This document shows, one piece after another, positions 19,602 to 28,176 of a DNA stretch of 64,000 bases. Both the position numbers and the translations under genes were made by a program. The notes below the pieces were generated by a model, which saw only the letters and a list, made by a program, of their open reading frames with translations, did not search any database and had not been told where the DNA came from. Source of the stretch: Aureibaculum algae (GTDB taxonomy: Bacteria > Bacteroidota > Bacteroidia > Flavobacteriales > Flavobacteriaceae); the NCBI RefSeq assembly GCF_006065315.1, contig NZ_CP040749.1, positions 62,001 through 126,000 on the forward strand, read 5' to 3'. How positions within the stretch are numbered: the stretch's first letter is position 1; every line of letters begins with the position of its first letter.

Positions 19602-21947
19602 ATGAGTGTAAGCACAACAAAAATAATAGTACTAATCATTGGTATTGCACTAAGTTCTTTAGTGACTATTTCTTGTTCTTCCTCAACATCAAGTGAAAAG
19701 TCAGTTGCAACAGAAAAACAGCCTGTAGATTATATTAATCCCATCATTGGAGCCATAACTTATGGTAAAAAAACTAAGGACGCACACGGTTTTGGCAAAA
19801 CATTTCCAGGAGCAGCTACTCCTTTTGGATTGGTTCAATTGAGCCCAGATACGGTTTCTGATGGTGATAATGGCTCAGGTTATTCTTATGAACACCCTAC
19901 AATTGAAGGTTTCAGTTTCACGCATATGAGCGGTGTAGGCTGGTTTGGAGATTTAGGTAATTTTTTAGTAACTCCAACAACAGGCAAATTACAAACGAAT
20001 AGAGGTGTGTCTGATATTCCTGAAAGTGGTTATCGCTCTCGGTTTACCCATGATAGTGAAGAAACTAAAGCAGGCTATTATGCGGTAACATTAGATGATT
20101 ATAAGGTAAAAGCAGAGCTTACTGCAGCACCAAGAGCTGGAATTATTCGATTTACATACCCTAAACAAGATAGTTCAAGAGTTCAGATTGACCTTTCGCG
20201 TAGAGTCGGGGGTACTTCTACGGAGCAATATATAAAAGTAGAAAATGAGAATACCATTTCAGGATGGATGAAATGTCCACCAGAAGGCGGTGGTTGGGGT
20301 GCTGGTGCTGGTAATGCCGATTATATGGTGTATTTCTATTGTCAATTTAGCAAACCTTTAAAAGACTATGGTTTTTGGAATGCAGCAATACCTGATGTAC
20401 CAAGAAAAATGCGTTTTATCAGAAAAGACGATTACCAATTAGCAATAAAAGACGCTGAAATTATAAGAGGTAAGCGTGAATTACAAGGTAAGCATATTGG
20501 CTTTTTCACTAATTTTAGTACGACTGAAGGTGAAGAAGTGTTGGTGAAAAGTGGCGTCTCTTTTGTGAGTGTAGAGGGTGCGAAAGAAAATTTGGAACAT
20601 GATATTAAGCATTGGGATTTTGATAAAACAAAAGAGGAAGCCCGTAACCTTTGGAATAATGCCATAAAAGATGTAGTCGTTTCTGGAGGTACAGACGATG
20701 AGAAAACTATTTTTTACACGTCTTTGTATCATACCATGATTGATCCTCGTACATTTTCAGATGTTAATGGTAATTATATTGGTGCCGATAAAAAGGTACA
20801 TCAAACGAAAGATTTTACCTACCGAACTATTTTTAGTGGCTGGGATGTATTTCGTTCTCAATTTCCTTTGCAAACAATTATAAATCCGACATTAGTAAAC
20901 GATGAGATTAATTCTCTATTACAAATGGCAGAATTGAGTGGTAATAACTATCTGCCAAGATGGGAAATGTTGAATTCGTATTCAGGTTGTATGTTAGGTA
21001 ACCCAGCAGTTTCAGTAATTGTAGATGCTTATGAAAAGGGAATTAGAAATTATGATATAGAAAAAGCATTCGAATTTTCTAAAAACACAGTTGATCATAC
21101 AGGTAATGGTGAATTGGGGTATTCACATAATCACATTTCTAAAACCTTGGAATATGCCTATTCTGATTGGGCATTGGGTACCATGGCCATGTCTTTAGGT
21201 AAAAATAAAATAGGTGAAGAATATTTAAAGAAAAGTAAAAATTATAAGAATATTTGGAATGATGAGGTGAATTGGTTTAGAGCCAAAGACAGCACCGGAA
21301 AATGGTTAGAATGGAAAGGAAAAACTGTCCACGGTCAGGGTTGTATTGAAAGTAATCCGTTTCAACAAGGATGGTTTGTACCACATGATATTGATGGTTT
21401 GAAAAAATTAATGGGAGGTGAAGAAGCTTTTAGAAATGAATTGATTTCTTTCTTTGAAAAAACACCAGAAGATTTTCTCTGGAACAATTATTACAACCAC
21501 CCAAATGAACCCGTACACCATGTTCCTTTTATGTTGAATGAAGCGGGTGTACCCTATTTAACGCAAAAAATCACAAGACAAATATGTAATGATGCCTATG
21601 GAACAGATGCTTATGGATTATGTGGTAATGAAGATGTAGGGCAACTATCCGCTTGGTATGTATTGGCGTCAATAGGTATCCATCCAATTGCTCCAGGTGA
21701 TAATAAATACCAGATTACAAGTCCTGTGTTTAATAAAATTGAAATAAATTTAGATGCTAATTATTATAAAGGGAAAACGTTTACAATTATTGCAAATAAT
21801 AATTCAAAAGACAATATTTACATACAATCCATAAAGCTAAATGACAAACCATTACAACGTTATTGGATTTCGCACCAAGAGATTACCCAAGGCGGTGTTT
21901 TAGAATTAGAAATGGGCCCAGAACCCTTAATGAATACAAATAAATAA
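19602..21947 (+). CDS. GH92 alpha-mannosidase family lipoprotein
   Basis: Calcium-dependent inverting exo-alpha-mannosidase family. Lipobox TISC (Cys25). The N-terminal beta-sandwich opens with VDYINPIIGA (42-51) and TPFGLVQLSPD; the helical barrel contains FSGWDVFRSQFPL, NEPVHHVP with Glu636 as the expected acid, and GNEDVGQLSAWYV with Asp678 as expected base. The usual EGNAWQY-type mannose subsite motif is replaced here by CIESNPFQQGWFVPHD, so substrate preference may differ from classic high-mannose enzymes. Length 781 aa is normal. It is flanked by a sulfatase 30 bases upstream and a GH29 fucosidase 27 bases downstream, hinting at a mannose-, fucose- and sulfate-bearing glycan. Confidence 0.9.
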   Translation: MSVSTTKIIVLIIGIALSSLVTISCSSSTSSEKSVATEKQPVDYINPIIGAITYGKKTKDAHGFGKTFPGAATPFGLVQLSPDTVSDGDNGSGYSYEHPTIEGFSFTHMSGVGWFGDLGNFLVTPTTGKLQTNRGVSDIPESGYRSRFTHDSEETKAGYYAVTLDDYKVKAELTAAPRAGIIRFTYPKQDSSRVQIDLSRRVGGTSTEQYIKVENENTISGWMKCPPEGGGWGAGAGNADYMVYFYCQFSKPLKDYGFWNAAIPDVPRKMRFIRKDDYQLAIKDAEIIRGKRELQGKHIGFFTNFSTTEGEEVLVKSGVSFVSVEGAKENLEHDIKHWDFDKTKEEARNLWNNAIKDVVVSGGTDDEKTIFYTSLYHTMIDPRTFSDVNGNYIGADKKVHQTKDFTYRTIFSGWDVFRSQFPLQTIINPTLVNDEINSLLQMAELSGNNYLPRWEMLNSYSGCMLGNPAVSVIVDAYEKGIRNYDIEKAFEFSKNTVDHTGNGELGYSHNHISKTLEYAYSDWALGTMAMSLGKNKIGEEYLKKSKNYKNIWNDEVNWFRAKDSTGKWLEWKGKTVHGQGCIESNPFQQGWFVPHDIDGLKKLMGGEEAFRNELISFFEKTPEDFLWNNYYNHPNEPVHHVPFMLNEAGVPYLTQKITRQICNDAYGTDAYGLCGNEDVGQLSAWYVLASIGIHPIAPGDNKYQITSPVFNKIEINLDANYYKGKTFTIIANNNSKDNIYIQSIKLNDKPLQRYWISHQEITQGGVLELEMGPEPLMNTNK

Positions 21948-21974
21948 TAGAACTCAAAAACTAAAATATATATT

Positions 21975-23270
21975 ATGAAACAAATTTTTTTAACCTTATT
22001 TAGTATCGTTGTATTTACTGTGAGTGCACAGCAATATTCCTATCCAATGCCTGAGTATGTTCCCACCGCCGAAAATTTAAAAGCTCGAAAAGAGTTTCAG
22101 GACATGAAATTCGGTATGTTTATCCATTGGGGTGTTTATAGTGTATTAGGAGATGGAGAATGGGTAATGTATCAACAAAAAATTAAAAAAGACAAGTATG
22201 AGTTATTAACAAAAGTTTTTAACCCGCAAGATTTTAATGCAAAGGAATGGGTTCAGATTGCGAAGTCAGCAGGCATGAAGTACATTACGATCACCTCTCG
22301 TCATCATGATGGTTTCAGTATGTTTGATTCTAAAGCAACAGATTATGACATTATAGATGCTACTCGGTTTGGTAGAGATCCCTTAAAAGAATTGGCAGAA
22401 GAATGTAAAAAAGAAGGCATACAGTTAAACTTCTATTATTCATTATTAGATTGGGGTAGAGAAGACTACGGTTTTGGAAAAAAAATAGAAGATGTAGATT
22501 GGGATAGTTATATCAAATTTATGAAAGCCCAATTAACAGAATTATTGACCAATTATGGAGAAATTGGTTGCATTTGGTTTGATGGACATTGGAATAGAAA
22601 AAAAGACAATTGGCATTATGATGAAATTTATTCGTTAATTCATGAATTAAGTCCTAATACACTAATAGCCAATAATCATCATATCCAACCAATTCCAGGA
22701 GAAGATATTCAAACTTTTGAAAGAGACTTGCCAGGAGAAAACAAAGGTGGATTTAGTCATGGTGTTGAAGTAAGCCAACTACCACTAGAATCTTGTGCTA
22801 CAATGGCAAAAACTTGGGGTTTTGATATTAATGATAAAAAATTTAAAACCACAAAACAACTCATTCATTTTTTAGTAAATGCAGCGGGTAAAAATGGTAA
22901 TTTATTATTGAATGTTGGTCCAATGCCAAATGGCGAAATTCAACCTGAATTTGTTAATTCATTAAAGGAAATGGGTGAATGGACTTCTAAATATGGAGAA
23001 AGTATTTATGGTACAAGAGGTGGTGTTATTAAATCACAAGATTGGGGAACTATTACTAAAAAAGATAAGACTTTATATGTTCATATACTGAACCCAACTT
23101 CAGAACCGTATATTTTTATTCCAGATTTAAACGAAAAAATTCGTTCAGCAACTACTTTTGATGGTAAAACCAAAGTGAAGTTTAAGCAACAGAAAGAAGG
23201 AACGTTTCTTTATGTTCAAGGTAAAGTTGAAGATGACATTGATGGTATTGTTAAACTTTTAATAAAGTAA
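21975..23270 (+). CDS. GH29 alpha-L-fucosidase
   Basis: Third GH29 and last gene of the + strand enzyme run. Signal peptide ends at VSAQQ (about residue 18). Catalytic motifs: MKFGMFIHWGVYS (44-56), SRHHDGFSMFDS (108-119) and CIWFDGHWN with Asp203 as nucleophile; NGNLLLNVGPMPNGEI closes the barrel. A C-terminal beta-sandwich of about 80 residues is shorter than in the second GH29. It resembles the window's first, truncated GH29 more than the second in its WFDG motif region. It ends 60 bases before a strong bidirectional terminator, which marks the end of the operon. Confidence 0.93.
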   Translation: MKQIFLTLFSIVVFTVSAQQYSYPMPEYVPTAENLKARKEFQDMKFGMFIHWGVYSVLGDGEWVMYQQKIKKDKYELLTKVFNPQDFNAKEWVQIAKSAGMKYITITSRHHDGFSMFDSKATDYDIIDATRFGRDPLKELAEECKKEGIQLNFYYSLLDWGREDYGFGKKIEDVDWDSYIKFMKAQLTELLTNYGEIGCIWFDGHWNRKKDNWHYDEIYSLIHELSPNTLIANNHHIQPIPGEDIQTFERDLPGENKGGFSHGVEVSQLPLESCATMAKTWGFDINDKKFKTTKQLIHFLVNAAGKNGNLLLNVGPMPNGEIQPEFVNSLKEMGEWTSKYGESIYGTRGGVIKSQDWGTITKKDKTLYVHILNPTSEPYIFIPDLNEKIRSATTFDGKTKVKFKQQKEGTFLYVQGKVEDDIDGIVKLLIK

Positions 23271-23330
23271 TTTCTAACCATTTTTTTTTAAAAACGTATA
23301 AAATCGGTAAGCTTAAGTTTTCAAAAGATA

Positions 23331-23361
23331 AAAAAACCACCTTAATCAAGGTGGTTTTTTT
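23331..23361. terminator. bidirectional intrinsic terminator between convergent operons
   Basis: Perfect 7-bp stem CCACCTT / AAGGTGG with loop AATC, flanked by six A on the left and seven T on the right, so it works as a U-tract terminator in both directions. It lies between the end of the + strand enzyme cluster and the end of the - strand laminarin-type PUL. Confidence 0.9.
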
Positions 23362-23373
23362 ACGTTGAAAGGG

Positions 23374-23441
23374 TTATTTATTCTTTACATATTTTCCAAG
23401 CACTGGTCTTCCTTCTAAAATAAAACTGTGATGCTCCCTTT
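23374..23441 (-). pseudogene. relic of the 3' end of an S9 peptidase gene
   Basis: Reading the - strand toward 23374 gives a decayed copy of the C-terminus of the intact S9 peptidase at 38004-40418. The intact tail is KESILHLLWEQDQWLEKYVKNK in three pieces: KESILHLL, WEQDQWLE, KYVKNK. The relic reads KGSITVLF, then a TAG stop (23415-23417) at the Trp791 position, then KEDQCLE, a one-base deletion, and YVKNK plus TAA. I count 13 of 22 aligned residues identical, and the last 40 bases are closely similar. Nothing of the rest of the gene is present: the GH16 gene begins its stop codon at 23458. It is too short and broken to be functional. Confidence 0.68.
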
Positions 23442-23457
23442 TGTTTGTTTATCAAGT

Positions 23458-24225
23458 TTATTTATACACTTTAATATAATCAATAATAAACTCTTGTGGA
23501 AAGATGGTGTCATCTACCTCCGGACCACCGAAACCACCACCAATGGCTAAATTAATTAGCAAATAAAAGGGTTGGTCAAAGGGCCAAATGTCTTCCGTTT
23601 TATTTTCTGGTGAGAAGCTATAGTGTAACTGATTATCCACAAAAAAATTAATATAGTCTTTAGTCCATTCAATTGCGTAAACATGAAAACCATTTTCAAT
23701 TCTTTCAATATGTGTTTTTTTAGTATTTAATGTGTTTCCATGACTGTTTTTGGTGTGTAGTGAGTTGAAAATTTTACCTGGCTCTTTACCAACATATTCT
23801 AAGATATCAATCTCACCACATAATGGCCATTTGGCTTTGTCAATATTTGAACCTAACATCCAAAATGCTGGCCAGAGTCCTTTACCGAGTGGAAGTTTAG
23901 CTCTTATTTCAATTTTACCATATTGAATTTCAACTTTTTTCTTAGTTGTAATCCTTGTTGAAGTGTAAATTGAATCTTCTTTTTTTGCTGTTATAACTAA
24001 GTAACCATCTTTTATAAGGTGATTATTTTCGGTATATAATTGTAATTCATTGTTTCCCCAGCCACATAATTGAGGACAACCATTCCCTAATTCAAAGTTC
24101 CAAAATTCTTCATTGAGTGTCTTTCCTTCAAAATTTTCTTCCCAAATAAGTTCCTTTTCTTGTGAACACGAAATGAAACTGAAAACAATAATAAGAAGTA
24201 ATAGGTGAATGTTCAATTTATACAT
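23458..24225 (-). CDS. GH16 beta-glucanase (laminarinase-like), lipoprotein
   Basis: Single-domain endo-beta-1,3-glucanase-type GH16 (GH16_3-like) with lipobox FISC (Cys20), so probably on the outer membrane. The catalytic motif is GEIDILEYVG, giving Glu138 (nucleophile), Asp140 and Glu143 (acid/base). GWGNNELQLYT near residue 55 and GLWPAFWMLG near 116 are typical of laminarinases. Length 255 aa matches a catalytic domain without binding modules. It starts 2 bases after the GH3 stop and is the last gene of the PUL. Together with GH3 it should degrade laminarin oligosaccharides to glucose. Confidence 0.92.
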   Translation of the reverse strand: MYKLNIHLLLLIIVFSFISCSQEKELIWEENFEGKTLNEEFWNFELGNGCPQLCGWGNNELQLYTENNHLIKDGYLVITAKKEDSIYTSTRITTKKKVEIQYGKIEIRAKLPLGKGLWPAFWMLGSNIDKAKWPLCGEIDILEYVGKEPGKIFNSLHTKNSHGNTLNTKKTHIERIENGFHVYAIEWTKDYINFFVDNQLHYSFSPENKTEDIWPFDQPFYLLINLAIGGGFGGPEVDDTIFPQEFIIDYIKVYK

Positions 24226-24227
24226 CC

Positions 24228-26507
24228 CTAGTTGTTTAAATTAAACTGAGCATCAACTACAGTATTTGAACTTCCGCCTATATAAACATTAAAATCACCT
24301 GACTCTATTATAAAATCACCAGTATTGTTATAAAAACCTAATTCTTTTTTAGTTAATAAAAATTTGAGTTCTTTGGTTTTGTTAGGATTTAATTCAACCA
24401 TTTGAAATCCTTTTAATTCTTTAACAGGTCTAGTTATACTAGCAAATTTATCCTGAATATATAGTTGAACTACTTCTTTACCTTTTGTCTTTCCTGTATT
24501 TGTTAGTTTAACCGAAACTGAAATAGTTCCGTTGGTCTTAAAGGTATCTGTTATGTTAAGATTTTCATATACAAATGAAGTATAACTTAAACCGTGACCA
24601 AACGGATATAATGGTGTGTTTTCTATGTCTGAATAATGTGACCAAAACACTATTCCTGGATCAGTTAACACAGGTCTTCCGGTATTCTTATAATTATAAT
24701 AAATTGGTATTTGCCCTACACTTCTAGGAAAACTCATGGGTAGTTTTCCACTTGGATTATAATCACCATAAAGAACTTGTGCGATAGCATTACCAGATTG
24801 GGTTCCTAAAGGCCATGCTTCAACTATGGCCGGAATGTTTTTATCAGCCCAGTTAATTGTCAACGGTCTACCATTATTTAATACGAGTACAATATTTTTA
24901 TTTACTTTAAAAATGGCCTCTAGTAATTCCTGTTGTAGTCCTGGTAAATCTAATACTGCTCTACTTCTAGCTTCACCGCTTTGAAAACCGTGTTCTCCTA
25001 ATACCATGATTACAACATCTGCATTTTTGGCAACAGTAATTGCTTTACCAAATTCACTTTTATCGGTTGTATTAATTTTTAATTCTTTTATAAATTCAGG
25101 CTGTTCTAGAGTCAAATCAGTTCCTTTGGCATAGGTTAAGTTGTTTCCATCATATTTTTCGAGACCTTCCAATACGGATACGGCTGTATTATCATCTGCA
25201 GCCAAACGCCAACTACCAAGTGGACTCGTTTTATCTGCAGCTAATGGTCCAATTAGAGCTATTTTTTGCCCTTTTTTGCTCAATGGAAGTAGGTTACCTT
25301 CATTTTTCAATAGTACAATTGATTTCTTAGCAATATCTAATGAAGCATTATGCATTTTCTCACTTCCTAAAACATCCTTCTCTCTTGCTTCATCACAATA
25401 TTTATAGGGATCATCAAATAATCCTAATTCATATTTCACTTTTAAGATTCGCCTGACTGAATCATCAATAAATTCTTCTTTAACTTTACCTTCTTTTACT
25501 AAATTAGCTAACTCTTCAACATATGCATAAGATTCCATGTCCATATCAGAACCCGCATTAGCGGCTAATTCAGTAGCATGCTTTTTATCTTTAGCAAATC
25601 CATGAGCTTTCATTTCTATAATTGAACCCCAATCTGAAACTACAAAACCATCAAATTTCCATTGTTCTTTTAAAATATCGCGTTGTAAATAGGTGTTACC
25701 TGTTGCTGGAATTCCATTTAATTCATTAAATGAATTCATAAATGTGCTAACACCCGCTTCAGATGCAGCTTTAAAGGGTGGAAAAATAGTGTTAAATAGT
25801 GTTGATGTGCCAACGTCAACCGTATTATAGTCTCTACCAGATTCAGAAAATCCATAGCCAGCAAAGTGCTTTGCACAGGCAGCAATGGTATTATGTGCGT
25901 TTAAATCTTTTCCTTGAAAGCCATTTACTCTAGCTTCAGCAATTTTACTTCCTAAGAAAGGATCTTCACCGGCACCTTCCATCACACGCCCCCAGCGTGC
26001 ATCTCTAGAAATATCAATCATTGGTGCAAAGGTCCAATTTATACCTGCTGCAGAAGCTTCTTCAGCAGCCATTTCCGCTGATTTTTGTATAGCCTCTAAA
26101 TCCCAACTAGCTGCTTCAGCTAGTGGAATAGGGCTTAATGTTTTATAACCGTGAATAACGTCAAACCCAATTATTAAAGGAATGCCTAACCTAGATTCTT
26201 CAACGGCAATTTTCTGAACAGCTCTAACATTTTTTACACCGGTTACATTTAACATAGAACCTACCCAGCCTTTTTTAAGGTGTTCATATTTTTTTGCCGC
26301 GTCACCGCCATCAGGTTTTGGACCAGTTACGTCCCAAAATCCATTATATTGATTCATTTGACCTACTTTTTCTTCTAAGGTCATTATCTTCAATAATGAA
26401 TCAATCTTTTGATCGATTAGATTTTCATTCGAGCTAAATTCCGTTTTGTTTTCGTTGCAACTAAATAGTACAACACAAAATGCGAGTGTGATAATTGTTT
26501 TTTTCAT
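24228..26507 (-). CDS. GH3 beta-glucosidase (BglX-type), lipoprotein
   Basis: Exo-beta-glucosidase that should convert laminari-oligosaccharides to glucose in the periplasm. Lipobox LFSC (Cys17). Motifs: TLEEKVGQMNQY (43-54), IPLIIGFDVIHGYKT (109-123), RDARWGRVMEGAGEDP, KHFAGYGFSESGRDY and VVSDWG with Asp292 as nucleophile. VLGEHGFQSGEARSRAVLDLPG in the second domain carries the acid/base region, and a C-terminal Fn3-like domain ends the protein. It has no PA14 insert, unlike the two + strand GH3 enzymes. Length 759 aa is that of BglX-like enzymes. A hairpin terminator lies in the 61-base gap upstream, so it may be transcribed at a lower level than the genes before it. Confidence 0.93.
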   Translation of the reverse strand: MKKTIITLAFCVVLFSCNENKTEFSSNENLIDQKIDSLLKIMTLEEKVGQMNQYNGFWDVTGPKPDGGDAAKKYEHLKKGWVGSMLNVTGVKNVRAVQKIAVEESRLGIPLIIGFDVIHGYKTLSPIPLAEAASWDLEAIQKSAEMAAEEASAAGINWTFAPMIDISRDARWGRVMEGAGEDPFLGSKIAEARVNGFQGKDLNAHNTIAACAKHFAGYGFSESGRDYNTVDVGTSTLFNTIFPPFKAASEAGVSTFMNSFNELNGIPATGNTYLQRDILKEQWKFDGFVVSDWGSIIEMKAHGFAKDKKHATELAANAGSDMDMESYAYVEELANLVKEGKVKEEFIDDSVRRILKVKYELGLFDDPYKYCDEAREKDVLGSEKMHNASLDIAKKSIVLLKNEGNLLPLSKKGQKIALIGPLAADKTSPLGSWRLAADDNTAVSVLEGLEKYDGNNLTYAKGTDLTLEQPEFIKELKINTTDKSEFGKAITVAKNADVVIMVLGEHGFQSGEARSRAVLDLPGLQQELLEAIFKVNKNIVLVLNNGRPLTINWADKNIPAIVEAWPLGTQSGNAIAQVLYGDYNPSGKLPMSFPRSVGQIPIYYNYKNTGRPVLTDPGIVFWSHYSDIENTPLYPFGHGLSYTSFVYENLNITDTFKTNGTISVSVKLTNTGKTKGKEVVQLYIQDKFASITRPVKELKGFQMVELNPNKTKELKFLLTKKELGFYNNTGDFIIESGDFNVYIGGSSNTVVDAQFNLNN

Positions 26508-26514
26508 AATAAAA

Positions 26515-26551
26515 TTTAAAAAAGGCCGAATGTTTTTTTCATACGACCTTT
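26515..26551 (-). terminator. intercistronic terminator/attenuator between GH16 and GH3
   Basis: On the - strand the 12-base arms at 26540-26551 and 26521-26532 pair at 11 of 12 positions (one G-U, one mismatch) around a 7-A loop and are followed by a run of T. This is a normal intrinsic terminator inside the PUL, 18 bases after the GH16 stop and upstream of the GH3 start. Confidence 0.75.
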
Positions 26552-26568
26552 ATAACTAACTTAAATAT

Positions 26569-28164
26569 TTATTGATAAACTCTAACATAATCTATTTCCA
26601 TTGTATCTTGTGTAAACGCAGCATCTATATCACCACCTAAGGTACCACCCATAGCAATATTTAGAATTAAAAAGAAGTCTGCATTGAACGGTAAATCGGC
26701 ATTATTGGCTAATGTAGTATAAGGAACATTGTCAATTAAAACAATCACTTTATCGGTAGTCCATTCCAATGAATAGATATGAAAATCTGTGGTAGAAGTA
26801 TTTTCAGTAGCAGTTTCACCATAAGAGGCATTGGTATTTGTTCCAGAATCTAACCAGTGAAATGTGCCAAGTATGGAATTTTTATCCCCACCTGTTTGCT
26901 CCATTATGTCAATTTCTCCACTTGTGGGCCAACCTATGGTTTCAAAATTTGCACCCAACATCCAAATAGCAGGCCAAGTACCGGCAGAAGCAGGTAATTT
27001 AGCTCTTACATCTACGCGACCATAAGTGAAATCATACAGACCTTGTGATTTTAATCTTGCAGAGGTATACATATCTCCATCTTTTATGGCGTTAATTTTA
27101 AGAAAACCACCCTCAACAATTGCATTTGCAGATTCGTTGGTATAGGTTTGTACTTCATTATTACCCCAGCCACCAGCACCAATATCATACCCCCATTTAG
27201 CAGAATCAGGAGCTCCATCTGTATCAAATTCATCTGACCATGATAAATTATTAAATTCAGACACAAATGCTGTTGGTTCTGACCCATCATCAGATGTTAA
27301 AACAAACCACCAATCAAATTCTCCATTACCATCAGTAGTTCTTAAAGTCATTTCACTAGCTGATCGAGCAAATATTTCGTATTTATGATTTCCTCCGGTG
27401 TAATAGCCCATAAAACCTAGACCGGTTAAGCTGAGTGTTTCTATACCTCCTGGTGCATTTAATGACCATCCTTCTGTATAATCACCATAGGAGTAATTCA
27501 AGATATCAGCACCATCAGCAGTTCCATCTCCAGGTCCTCCTATTTCATTTATAAGATTTTCTCGTCCAAAAACAGTCCCGTTAGTAATGTGTGTAAAAGT
27601 TCCATCTGCATTAAAAACATATCTATCGTCATACATACCAGTGCCAGCTTTAGTTTCAGCTCCTGCCGAAAACCATTCAGCAAATACACCACCTCCAACA
27701 GGTCCCAAACCAAAATGTGCACTTTCAGATTTTATTCTCCAAGTTTTGGAAGTATTACCAACCAACATATCTAATAAATCGGCTGGAGCTTCGTATAAAG
27801 CAAGTACTTCTAATTGTACCGTTTTACTCGTTGAATTTCCACCAGTTCCATATGCAATTACGGTTACGGTATACGTTTGTAGACCTGTTATGGCAAAATC
27901 ATAAGTCATTTCTCCTTGTGGAGCGAGAGTTGTTTCTCCATTATAGACAAAATGGTAAGCTAAAGCATTGTCAGCATTCACTTTGAAATTAACTGTTCCG
28001 CTACCATCTCCGTTTGGATTATTGGCATCTGTACCAACAATCTCTGTGGTTATCACAACATTTGAAGGAGCAGTAATATCACCTACATCAGCGGTGTCAT
28101 CTTGACAACTAGTTACTAATAATAAGCCTAAAAGACCTGTTATAAAATATTTAAATGTCTTCAT
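26569..28164 (-). CDS. multidomain GH16 laminarinase, lipoprotein
   Basis: Surface endo-beta-1,3-glucanase candidate. Lipobox VTSC (Cys20). Three parts are visible: a PKD/Ig-like domain (about 30-122), a Gly- and Asp-rich middle domain of about 170 residues (127-295) that I do not recognise, and the GH16 catalytic domain (300-531). The catalytic motif GEIDIMEQTGG gives Glu417, Asp419 and Glu422; GWGNNEVQTYT and GTWPAIWMLG are laminarinase hallmarks. It is the second GH16 of the PUL and much larger than the first. Its position directly after the binding protein and SusD suggests it makes the first cuts in the polymer at the surface. Confidence 0.92.
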   Translation of the reverse strand: MKTFKYFITGLLGLLLVTSCQDDTADVGDITAPSNVVITTEIVGTDANNPNGDGSGTVNFKVNADNALAYHFVYNGETTLAPQGEMTYDFAITGLQTYTVTVIAYGTGGNSTSKTVQLEVLALYEAPADLLDMLVGNTSKTWRIKSESAHFGLGPVGGGVFAEWFSAGAETKAGTGMYDDRYVFNADGTFTHITNGTVFGRENLINEIGGPGDGTADGADILNYSYGDYTEGWSLNAPGGIETLSLTGLGFMGYYTGGNHKYEIFARSASEMTLRTTDGNGEFDWWFVLTSDDGSEPTAFVSEFNNLSWSDEFDTDGAPDSAKWGYDIGAGGWGNNEVQTYTNESANAIVEGGFLKINAIKDGDMYTSARLKSQGLYDFTYGRVDVRAKLPASAGTWPAIWMLGANFETIGWPTSGEIDIMEQTGGDKNSILGTFHWLDSGTNTNASYGETATENTSTTDFHIYSLEWTTDKVIVLIDNVPYTTLANNADLPFNADFFLILNIAMGGTLGGDIDAAFTQDTMEIDYVRVYQ

Positions 28165-28176
28165 TTTTTTATTTTT

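Noticed and set aside
23271-23282. TTTCTAACCATT after the last GH29 stop is identical to 12 bases of the S9 peptidase tail near 38026.
   Set aside because: The match does not extend on either side and is AT-rich; chance is likely, unlike the relic at 23374-23441, which keeps codon-level similarity.
27587-27986. Overlapping + strand ORFs (61 to 105 codons) opposite the multidomain GH16.
   Set aside because: Antisense shadows of a clear gene; low-complexity translations and no start context.
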